Translations under genes and position numbers: made by a program
Shown here: piece after piece, positions 1 through 5,040 of the stretch
Position numbering within the stretch: the first letter of the stretch is position 1
How the letters are laid out: every line of letters starts with the position of its first letter
Origin: an uncultured Oscillochloris sp.
GTDB taxonomy: Bacteria > Chloroflexota > Chloroflexia > Chloroflexales > Chloroflexaceae
Direction: 5' to 3'
Assembly: GCA_903877345.1 (NCBI GenBank)
Contig: CAIRDL010000146.1
Span: forward strand, 1 to 5,040
Length of the DNA stretch: 5,040 bases
The notes under the pieces: model-generated
The model's database searches: none
Seen by the model: only the letters and a program-made list of their open reading frames with translations
Told to the model about the DNA's origin: nothing

Positions 1-1484
1 GCCAGTTCCACGCGCAAGCGGCTTTCATGCAGTTCAGCTTCGGCCTCTTTCCGCTCGGTAATATCCTGCACAATGCCCAGCGCTTTGAGCGGTTGGCCCT
101 GTGCAGTGAGGGTGATGTTGGCCTTGACGAAGACCCAACGCACGTCGCCTTGCAGGATAATTCGGTGTTCGACATTGTAGGTAGTACTCTGCATCGCCGC
201 CACCCAGGCTGCTTGCACGTAGGCTTGGTCGTCAGGATGGGTCAGGGCCAACAGCGACTGGGTTGTATGCGTCGTTCTGGCGAGCCAAGCAAGTTGGTGC
301 GAACCTGCCGTGGTGGCTTGAAAGGTTTTCGTCTGGAGGTCGGCAGTCCAACTGGCTAAATTGGCAATCGCCTGCGCTTCAGACAGAATCTGCGTATTTC
401 GGCGCAGCGCTTCTTCGGTACGCAAGTACATGGTGAGATTGGCGATCTCGGTGGCAATCGTTTCAAGCGTATGGCGGGCAAAGGCGGGTACCTCCGTCAG
501 CGTGTGCGACGCGACGTTGAGCGCACCGATGTTCCGGCCTTGATAGTGAATCGCAAGCGAAGCCGCAGCGGTCAGACCCTCGTTCCGCAAATAGGGAATT
601 GACTGGATCTGAGCGGCGTTGACATAGAGCATCTTGTTTGCAAGCATCGCCCGCGCATTCGGGGTGTCAACAGGAAACGGTGAAGTCGCCTGCACAAAAG
701 CGGGACTCAGCCCTTGATAATGAACGAGTTCCAGGATCCGCTCCTCGGCGTCAAGCAGGTAGATCCCGCCGCTGTCCATGCCCGTGACCTGTAGCGCAAG
801 CTCAAGACACAACGGCCACGCCGCCTGACTTGTACTGACCGTACTGATGATGCGCGCCAAGTCACGTTGGGCATACACCAACGCCTCCGTATGTTTGCGC
901 GCACTAACGTCGTGGATAATCGCAAAAAGCACCTGTCGCGCCTGCATCAAAAGCGGGGAAGCATAGACCTCGACCAGACATTCGGTGCCGTCGGCTAGTT
1001 TATGGGGCAAAATGGAGGCACTGCGCGCCTCCTGGAGCACTTTCTGCTGCTCTAGCGCCTCTTGCTCGGGCGAGAGCATGGTGATTTGACTGATCTGTAG
1101 GCTGCACAAGGTTTCCTTGGGGTAGCCATAGAAATGGACGGCAGCTTGATTGGCGTCAATAATCATGCCCGTAAGCGGGTCAATCAGCAGCATGATTGCG
1201 CCATGATGTTCAAACAACAGATGAAAGCGGGCCTCGTTGTCCCGCAACGCTGCCGCCGTCAGATCCGGTTGGCGCTCATTGCGCTGGTTTTGCTGCCGCC
1301 AGACCAGCGCCGCCCCACCCAGCGCCATTAGCATGCCGAATAGCCCCACAAACAGCCACCCATACGCCCACTGTGGCGTGAACGCTTCGCCAAGCAGCAA
1401 CTTGGCAAGGCCAAACACCAGCAAAGTACTGAGAATACCGAGAATCGCCTGTGAAAGCCGCCCTTTTTTACCGTCAAGGTTCAT
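1..1484 (-). CDS. Membrane-anchored PAS-GAF-PAS multi-sensor signalling protein (partial, output end missing)
   Basis: The minus-strand frame is open from ATG at 1484 to the window edge, giving 494 residues without a stop. Two hydrophobic segments (about 12-31 and 38-62) are joined by a very short loop, so they look like an anchor and not an external sensor. A first PAS domain (about 82-197) ends in the typical IIHDVSARK exit motif. A GAF domain follows (about 205-348, with GMDSGGIYLLD and GRNIGALNVAS). A second PAS domain of the PAS_3 type (about 366-478) has THPDD near its middle and ends in IVQDITERKEAEAEL. Such proteins usually continue into another PAS, a histidine kinase core or a GGDEF domain. 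Which applies here cannot be seen, so enzymatic activity is not assigned. The ATG is supported by GGAG nine bases upstream and by the hydrophobic segment beginning soon after it. It is divergent from the gene at 1688. Domain assignment is from motifs only. Confidence 0.88.
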   Translation of the reverse strand, partial: MNLDGKKGRLSQAILGILSTLLVFGLAKLLLGEAFTPQWAYGWLFVGLFGMLMALGGAALVWRQQNQRNERQPDLTAAALRDNEARFHLLFEHHGAIMLLIDPLTGMIIDANQAAVHFYGYPKETLCSLQISQITMLSPEQEALEQQKVLQEARSASILPHKLADGTECLVEVYASPLLMQARQVLFAIIHDVSARKHTEALVYAQRDLARIISTVSTSQAAWPLCLELALQVTGMDSGGIYLLDAEERILELVHYQGLSPAFVQATSPFPVDTPNARAMLANKMLYVNAAQIQSIPYLRNEGLTAAASLAIHYQGRNIGALNVASHTLTEVPAFARHTLETIATEIANLTMYLRTEEALRRNTQILSEAQAIANLASWTADLQTKTFQATTAGSHQLAWLARTTHTTQSLLALTHPDDQAYVQAAWVAAMQSTTYNVEHRIILQGDVRWVFVKANITLTAQGQPLKALGIVQDITERKEAEAELHESRLRVEL

Positions 1485-1493
1485 GGGCTAATA

Positions 1494-1497
1494 CTCC
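1494..1497 (-). promoter_or_regulatory. Ribosome binding site of the PAS-GAF sensor gene
   Basis: On the minus strand GGAG lies nine bases before the ATG at 1484. It supports this start and lies just downstream of the inverted repeat at 1499-1522, so folding of that repeat could affect access to it. I found no convincing -35/-10 pair for this gene on the minus strand. Confidence 0.5.
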
Positions 1498-1498
1498 A

Positions 1499-1522
1499 AC
1501 GTTGCGCGTAGCATGGCAACGT
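1499..1522. repeat. 7-bp perfect inverted repeat in divergent intergenic region
   Basis: ACGTTGC (1499-1505) and its exact reverse complement GCAACGT (1516-1522) are separated by 10 bases. The repeat sits in the leader of the minus-strand sensor gene, about 15 bases before its start codon. It could be an operator for a dimeric regulator or an RNA hairpin beside the ribosome site. A stem of this length can also arise by chance, so the function is open. Confidence 0.4.
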
Positions 1523-1598
1523 GCGGGCAAACAGTGCGCTGTCGGGGGTGCAATCACTAGGGCTGAGGATCGTGAGGGTAACTGTAGAACCGACCCTA

Positions 1599-1607
1599 TG
1601 CTACAAT
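1599..1607 (+). promoter_or_regulatory. Probable extended -10 promoter for the zinc-ribbon gene
   Basis: TGC directly followed by TACAAT (1602-1607) fits an extended -10 element of the main sigma factor, with TACAAT one base from the TATAAT consensus. No good -35 hexamer is seen 16-18 bases upstream (around 1578-1585), which is tolerated in extended -10 promoters. Transcription would start near 1613-1615, leaving a leader of roughly 75 bases before the ATG at 1688. Predicted from sequence only. Confidence 0.45.
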
Positions 1608-1673
1608 GAGGCTTGAGGTACCTAGTACAAACGATGCGGTAGCAGCGCCGCCGAAAGTATAGCAGAAATATGC

Positions 1674-1679
1674 AGGAGG
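1674..1679 (+). promoter_or_regulatory. Ribosome binding site that sets the zinc-ribbon gene start at 1688
   Basis: AGGAGG is a full Shine-Dalgarno match, eight bases before the ATG at 1688. An in-frame ATG at 1670 lies upstream of and against this site and has no ribosome site of its own, so 1688 is the better start. Confidence 0.8.
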
Positions 1680-1687
1680 GCATAGCA

Positions 1688-2149
1688 ATGGGCTTTTTCG
1701 ATCAAATAGGTAAGCAGATTTCGCAAGGAGTTGACCGGGCTAAGTTCGAGGCCGAGAAGTTCCAAACCACCACCCGACTCCAAGGTGAGGTAAACGAGTT
1801 TCGCCGCCAGCTTGACGCGAAACTCGGCGAACTGGGCCAGCGGGCCTACGAACTCCAGCGGGCAGGGCAGATCAACTCGGCAACCTTAGCCGAATTGGCG
1901 CAGGCGGTTGACCAACTGCGGGCCACCGTTCTAGCGAAGGAGGAGGAACTGAAGAGCACCCAGGCCGACGTTTTTGTGGAGCCACCGCCGGTCGTTGGGC
2001 CACCACCAGTCCATCCCGCGCCAAGCACCTACGCCGCGCCCGCCGCGCCCACGCCCGCCACCCCCAGCCAGAAACTCTGCACGGTTTGCAACTTCCAAAT
2101 GCCCTTCACGGCGATGTTCTGCCCCAACTGTGGCACGCGGGTGGCGTAA
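1688..2149 (+). CDS. Small coiled-coil protein with proline-rich linker and C-terminal zinc ribbon
   Basis: The product is 153 residues from the ATG at 1688, chosen because AGGAGG stands eight bases before it. The alternative ATG at 1670 would add six residues. Residues 1-95 are charged and helical, with spaced hydrophobic positions and many Gln, Glu and Lys residues, which suggests a coiled coil and self-association. Residues 97-127 are rich in Pro and Ala and look like a flexible linker. The C-terminus has four cysteines in two CxxC pairs (C131/C134 and C145/C148, the latter as CPNCG), the pattern of a zinc-ribbon knuckle. No signal peptide or membrane segment is seen, so it is probably cytoplasmic. 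Its function is unknown; a scaffold or adaptor role is only inference. It ends inside the first unit of the heptamer array, whose TAA is its stop codon. The HprK-like gene follows on the same strand. Confidence 0.85.
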   Translation: MGFFDQIGKQISQGVDRAKFEAEKFQTTTRLQGEVNEFRRQLDAKLGELGQRAYELQRAGQINSATLAELAQAVDQLRATVLAKEEELKSTQADVFVEPPPVVGPPPVHPAPSTYAAPAAPTPATPSQKLCTVCNFQMPFTAMFCPNCGTRVA

Positions 2150-2217
2150 TGCGTAATGCGTAATGCGTAATGCGTAATGCGTGATGCGTGATGCGTAATG
2201 CGTGATGCGTAATGCGT
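2144..2217 (+). repeat. Heptamer tandem array (GCGTRAT), ten units
   Basis: Ten uninterrupted 7-base units run from 2144 to 2213, followed by a partial GCGT. The order is five GCGTAAT, two GCGTGAT, then GCGTAAT, GCGTGAT, GCGTAAT. Variation is confined to the fifth base, A or G. Because 7 is not a multiple of 3, every plus-strand frame meets a stop (TAA or TGA) and an ATG within each 21-base cycle, while the minus strand has no stop in any frame. The first unit contains the stop of the zinc-ribbon gene. The ATG at 2212, in the last unit, is the only in-frame ATG available to the HprK-like gene. Confidence 0.97.
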
Positions 2218-2257
2218 CGGGGTACGGCTCGGTCACGGATCACTATCACGCATCACG
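2180..2257. repeat. 13-bp perfect inverted repeat joining the two array arms
   Basis: CGTGATGCGTGAT (2180-2192) is exactly complementary in reverse to ATCACGCATCACG (2245-2257), with 52 bases between. Other registers also pair because both arms are periodic, so a set of alternative hairpins is possible in RNA or single-stranded DNA. No T-run follows, so it is not a standard terminator. Confidence 0.75.
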
Positions 2258-3279
2258 GATCACGGATCACCATCACAAAGCCCACGCAAATCATCCAGAC
2301 CACCCCACTTTTTTTACCCGACCCGCTACCCGAGCAGTTGGCGCTGCCGCTGCTCGGCGTGCCGGTCGTTTTGCGCAGTAACGCCACCGCCGTCATCACC
2401 GTGGCCGCCCAAGCCCTCGCCGTCTGGCGCACCCTTCCGCTCGCCTTCGTCGCCGCCGCCCCGCCCGCCGCTTTCGCCATCATCGTCCACCCACCCAACC
2501 CCGACGCGCCAGACCAAGCACCGACGGGCGCTTGGGTTGTCCGATCCTACGGCGACACCTTCCTCGCCGCACAGGACAGCAACCTCCTCACGGCGCACCT
2601 CGCCACGCGCAGCGCCACCGCCTTCGTCACGCCCGCCCTCGTCGCCGACACGCCACACTTGCGCGACCACGTTATCGAACGCTTGGGCTTCCTCCTCGCC
2701 AGTGCCCACGACCGCACCCCCATCGCTGCGGCAGGCGTGGTACACAACGGGTGCGCAGTGCTCCTCGTCGGCGCAAATCCCACCACCAAAGCCCTGCTCA
2801 GCTACGCCTGCCTCCAAGTCGGCTTCAGTTTGTTGGCCGCAACGACGGTCTACGTCAGTCTGGCTGACGGGCTGCGCGTGTGGGGCCACCCTGGACACCT
2901 CCAGTTGCCGCCTGACGCGCCGCGCTTCTTTCCCGAACTCGCGGCCCTGGCGCCGGTTGGGCCGAAGCAACCGTTCACCCTTGACAGCGCGACCCATTGG
3001 CCCGCCCAGCAAGCCACCCACGCCAACCGCGTCCTCGTCTGTTTGCTCGAACCCGACGACGCGCAGGCCAGCCGCCTCACGCCGCTGCCTCGCGCCGAAG
3101 CGGTTGCCGCCCTTCACGCCACGCCCTCGCCCGAACTCGCGCTGCTCCGCGCACGGCTGCCCGCCGCGTTAGCCGCCCTGACCACCCAGGGCACGTACCG
3201 CCTGCACGTAGGTGCCGACCCGCACAGTGCCGCAGCGCTCCTCACGCATCTGCTTGCCCACCGCGTTGATGTTGGTTGA
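2212..3279 (+). CDS. HprK/PEP-carboxykinase-fold protein with degenerate P-loop (probable pseudokinase)
   Basis: This is a 355-residue frame, and several segments resemble the HPr-kinase-like family. These include AAAGVVHNGCAVLLVG (172-187), then VWGHPGHLQLPPDAPRFFPEL (223-243), then a THANRVLVCLLE strand (269-280) and a C-terminal YRLHVGADP (329-337). The Walker A loop, normally GxxxxGK[ST], here reads GANPTTKA (187-194): the lysine is kept, but the second Gly and the Ser/Thr are lost. The Asp-Asp pair expected before VYV is Ala-Thr (210-211). Kinase or ATP-binding activity is therefore doubtful. The start is uncertain. ATG 2212 lies in the last array unit, has no ribosome site, and makes about 22 N-terminal residues repeat-encoded. 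A TTG at 2338 is the first plausible alternative. The coding strand favours C-ending codons more than its neighbours. PqqD, lasso-peptide or asparagine-synthase genes, known partners of some family members, are absent here. The family call is from memory of motifs. Confidence 0.68.
   Translation: MRRGTARSRITITHHGSRITITKPTQIIQTTPLFLPDPLPEQLALPLLGVPVVLRSNATAVITVAAQALAVWRTLPLAFVAAAPPAAFAIIVHPPNPDAPDQAPTGAWVVRSYGDTFLAAQDSNLLTAHLATRSATAFVTPALVADTPHLRDHVIERLGFLLASAHDRTPIAAAGVVHNGCAVLLVGANPTTKALLSYACLQVGFSLLAATTVYVSLADGLRVWGHPGHLQLPPDAPRFFPELAALAPVGPKQPFTLDSATHWPAQQATHANRVLVCLLEPDDAQASRLTPLPRAEAVAALHATPSPELALLRARLPAALAALTTQGTYRLHVGADPHSAAALLTHLLAHRVDVG
2232..2276 (-). repeat. Inverted, degenerate arm of the heptamer array
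   Basis: After a spacer of about 14 bases the heptamer reappears in reverse complement as ATCACGC/ATCACGG. About seven imperfect units are present, several of them six bases long (for example at 2239-2244 and 2266-2271). In this orientation the plus strand has no stop, so it is read through by the downstream gene, giving residues of the type SRITIT near its N-terminus. Confidence 0.85.
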
Positions 3280-3321
3280 AAACACCCGCGCCGTCTCGCT
3301 GCGTCCCCCAGGCGGCGCTGC

Positions 3322-3341
3322 GGTTGCATGAGCAGGCAACC
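3322..3341. other. Small hairpin in the convergent intergenic gap
   Basis: GGTTGC (3322-3327) pairs with GCAACC (3336-3341) across an 8-base loop, inside the 96-base gap (3280-3375) between two convergent genes. The position suits a bidirectional terminator, but no T-run follows on either strand and the stem is short. Nothing else is seen in this gap. Confidence 0.3.
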
Positions 3342-3375
3342 TGCTGCCGATTCGCACGCTGTTGGCCCCTCGGCA

Positions 3376-4797
3376 TCACGTCGCAAGTAGCAGCCGCACC
3401 GTCGCGAGGGTGCCTGCGCCGGGTTCGCTGGTCAAGGTAAGCGTGCCGCCATGCTGCTCCACAATCCAACGGGCAATTGACAGACCAAGTCCGGTGCCGC
3501 CCGGATCGCGCCCCCGCGCCGGGTCAGCCCGGTAGAAGCGCTCGAAGACATGCACCAAATCGGCGGCGGAAATGCCGACCCCCGTGTCCTGCACCGTGAT
3601 TTCGGCCTGGGCCGCATCGCGCCGCAGCCCAAGGGTCACGCTCCCGTCGGACGGGGTGTATTTAAGGGCATTGTCGAGCAGAATGAGCAGCAGTTGGCGC
3701 AGCCGATCCGCGTCACCAAGCGTTTGTGCAGGCTCAAAAGGTTCGACCGCGAGCGTCTGGCCGTGGGCGAGGGGCTGGGCGGCACAGAGCGTGTCAAGCA
3801 GCACTCGATCCAGATCCACAGGGCGGCGGGCCAGCGTGATGCCGGAGTCGGCGCGGGCTAGCGCCAACAAGTCGGCCACCAACCGTCCGAGCCGCACGGC
3901 CTCGCGCTCCACTTCCGCCAGCACCTCGGCACACTCAACGGCGGGCAAGGCGTGCATACGGAGCAGTTCCAGATTGCCTTGGATGGCGGTCAACGGCGCA
4001 CGCAACTCGTGGGAGGCGTCGGCGACAAAACGCTGTTGCACGCGAGCCACCGTCTCTAGGCTGGCGAGCATGGTGTTCAGCGTTTCCGCCAAGCGCCCCA
4101 GTTCGTCGTGATGCGGCGGGATGGGCACCCGCCGCGAGAGGTCGCGCTCCTGGCTGATGGTCTGCGCCGTCTGCACCATGCGGTCAACCGGGCGCAGGGC
4201 GTGCCCCGCAATGACATAACTCGACCCAAGCGCCACTAAAAGCCAGACCACCGCGAGGCCCAGCAAGGTACTGCGAAAGAGGCGCATCGTGGCATCGAGC
4301 TGCACCAGGGGCGACAGCACCACAACGTAGCCCTGCGCTGCCTCGTTGGTAGGAATCGGCAACACAAAAACGCGCCAACGCCCCGTGGCATCGTCGGTAA
4401 GGCCAAAAGCACCGTCCAGCAGCGCGTGGGGCGGGCTCATCGCGGGCGCGAGGCCAGCGATGGCGTCGTAAGCTGGCCCGGCGGGTGCCGCCAGCACCGT
4501 GCGTGGCTCGATCTGCGGGGCGGCGACCTCGGGGTGCGTATCTTCGCGCATGCGCCCGGTGGCGTCGTAAAGCTGGAGATCAATCTCCAACTCGCCGAGC
4601 CCAGCGCCGAGATGCAGCGGGCGATCCGTCGTAAAGTGAAGATCGGCGGCGGCGTGCGCGGCACTCGCCAGCAGCGCCCGATCCCGCTCCTCGTAGTGGC
4701 CCCGAACATGCAGCGCATACGTGAGCAGGCTAAAGGCCACCAGAATGACGGCAAACAGGGCGCTGTACCAGAGGGCCAAGCGGATGCGGAGGGCCAT
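3376..4797 (-). CDS. Two-component sensor histidine kinase (HAMP, HisKA, HATPase)
   Basis: This complete 473-residue membrane kinase autophosphorylates on histidine and passes the phosphate to its regulator. TM1 is at about 9-30 and TM2 at about 174-197. The roughly 140 residues between them form an extracytoplasmic sensor region with no family I recognise. A HAMP linker (about 198-250, with LRPVDRM and DELGRLAETLN) leads to the HisKA helix with phospho-acceptor H263 in SHELRAPLT. The ATPase domain shows the N box (LLDNALKYTP, N376), G1 (DTGVGI, D404), F box (FERFYR) and G2 (GGTGLGLSI, 433-441), so all catalytic motifs are intact. The ATG directly follows the TAG of the upstream regulator gene, with GGAGG five bases before it, which marks co-transcription and probable translational coupling. 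The stimulus is unknown. It converges on the HprK-like gene. Confidence 0.96.
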   Translation of the reverse strand: MALRIRLALWYSALFAVILVAFSLLTYALHVRGHYEERDRALLASAAHAAADLHFTTDRPLHLGAGLGELEIDLQLYDATGRMREDTHPEVAAPQIEPRTVLAAPAGPAYDAIAGLAPAMSPPHALLDGAFGLTDDATGRWRVFVLPIPTNEAAQGYVVVLSPLVQLDATMRLFRSTLLGLAVVWLLVALGSSYVIAGHALRPVDRMVQTAQTISQERDLSRRVPIPPHHDELGRLAETLNTMLASLETVARVQQRFVADASHELRAPLTAIQGNLELLRMHALPAVECAEVLAEVEREAVRLGRLVADLLALARADSGITLARRPVDLDRVLLDTLCAAQPLAHGQTLAVEPFEPAQTLGDADRLRQLLLILLDNALKYTPSDGSVTLGLRRDAAQAEITVQDTGVGISAADLVHVFERFYRADPARGRDPGGTGLGLSIARWIVEQHGGTLTLTSEPGAGTLATVRLLLAT

Positions 4798-5040
4798 CTA
4801 GCCCTCCCGCAGCACATAACCGACGCCGCGCAGCGTATGAATGAGCCGGGGCTCACCCGCTGCCTCAAGCTTCTGGCGCAGTTGGCTAATGTAGACCTCA
4901 ACGACATTGCCGCTACCGACAAACTGGTAGCCCCACACCCGATCCAGCAGTTGTTCCTTCGAGAGCACTTGGCGGGCATGCGCGAGCAATTCCTGGAGCA
5001 GCGTGAACTCCAGGCTTGTCAGGACAATTTCGCGGGTGCC
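4798..5040 (-). CDS. OmpR/PhoB-family response regulator, C-terminal DNA-binding part (partial)
   Basis: The last 80 residues of the protein are present and the frame is open through the right edge, so the N-terminal receiver domain lies outside. The segment is a typical OmpR/PhoB winged helix: LTSLEFTLLQELLAHARQ at its start, then LSKEQLLDRVWGY, then the recognition-helix region NVVEVYISQLRQKLE and the wing LIHTLRGVGYVLRE. It ends with TAG immediately before the ATG of the histidine kinase, so the two form an operon and almost certainly a cognate pair. The regulator should bind promoter DNA as a dimer when phosphorylated; its targets cannot be read here. An internal TTG at 4989 could be mistaken for a start but lies within the conserved domain. 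Confidence 0.95.
   Translation of the reverse strand, partial: GTREIVLTSLEFTLLQELLAHARQVLSKEQLLDRVWGYQFVGSGNVVEVYISQLRQKLEAAGEPRLIHTLRGVGYVLREG
4803..4807 (-). promoter_or_regulatory. Ribosome binding site of the histidine kinase, inside the regulator gene
   Basis: GGAGG on the minus strand overlaps the last codons of the response regulator and stands five bases before the kinase ATG. It fixes the kinase start and fits translational coupling across the TAG-ATG junction. Confidence 0.75.

Noticed and set aside
27..543. Two plus-strand open frames (27-359 and 361-543)
   Set aside because: They lie opposite the PAS-GAF gene, which has clear domain motifs in its own frame. Their products look like no known protein.
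1474..1683. Minus-strand frame of 69 codons across the divergent intergenic region
   Set aside because: It overlaps the start of the PAS-GAF gene in another frame, covers the predicted plus-strand promoter and ribosome site, and has no recognisable content.
1670..1687. Upstream ATG at 1670 as start of the zinc-ribbon gene
   Set aside because: The strong AGGAGG at 1674-1679 would lie inside the coding sequence, and no ribosome site precedes 1670. ATG 1688 is correctly spaced.
1931..2236. Minus-strand frame of 101 codons reading Ile-Thr-His-Tyr-Ala-Leu-Arg repeats
   Set aside because: The frame is open because the heptamer has no stop on that strand in any frame. The rest is the shadow of the zinc-ribbon gene. 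It is not a credible protein.
2180..2257. Rho-independent terminator after the zinc-ribbon gene
   Set aside because: The inverted repeat has a 52-base loop and no T-run follows, so it does not fit the standard terminator form.
2144..2276. CRISPR array
   Set aside because: The units are 7 bases and directly adjacent, with no unique spacers and no cas genes, so this is a simple tandem repeat.
2326..3117. Long minus-strand open frame (263 codons) opposite the HprK-like gene
   Set aside because: Its product is a Gly/Arg/Glu-rich string with no recognisable domain, as expected from the complement of a C-rich gene. The plus-strand frame has coherent family motifs.
3550..4111. Overlapping plus-strand open frames opposite the histidine kinase
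   Set aside because: The kinase motifs on the minus strand are complete. The opposite frames are Ser/Arg-rich shadows.

Overview
The window is G+C-rich bacterial DNA. It holds two partial and three complete protein genes. Several features suggest a Chloroflexota (Chloroflexia-type) bacterium: multi-sensor PAS/GAF signalling proteins, a small coiled-coil/zinc-ribbon protein, a HprK-fold kinase-like protein, and an intergenic heptamer array (GCGTAAT/GCGTGAT, reading Ile-Thr-His-Tyr-Ala-Leu-Arg on the other strand). This assignment rests on recollection of similar proteins and repeats, not on a search, and is only moderately certain. I see no tRNA, rRNA, CRISPR array, insertion sequence or phage gene.

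Layout. Bases 1-1484 (minus strand) encode the first 494 residues of a membrane-anchored PAS-GAF-PAS sensor whose output domain lies outside the window. A divergent intergenic region (1485-1687) follows. It carries a 7-bp inverted repeat next to the sensor's ribosome site and a plausible extended -10 promoter for the rightward gene. That gene (1688-2149, plus) encodes a 153-residue coiled-coil, proline-rich, zinc-ribbon protein. Its stop codon lies inside the first unit of a ten-unit heptamer array (2144-2217), which is followed by an inverted, degenerate arm (2232-2276). The next plus-strand gene (2212-3279) has its only upstream ATG in the last array unit. It encodes a HprK/PEP-carboxykinase-fold protein whose P-loop and acidic motif are both degenerate. 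A 96-base convergent gap (3280-3375) with a small hairpin separates it from a minus-strand two-component operon: a complete sensor histidine kinase (3376-4797) and, directly upstream, the end of its OmpR/PhoB-type response regulator (4798-5040, cut by the window edge).

How the genes relate. The regulator and kinase abut with no intervening base and clearly form one operon and one signalling pair. The left sensor is a separate, divergently transcribed unit. The zinc-ribbon and HprK-like genes share a strand and may be co-transcribed, but the repeat array lies between them and nothing in the sequence shows a shared function. The most unusual items are the array, which supplies a stop to the gene before it and a start to the gene after it, and the apparently catalytically dead HprK-like protein.
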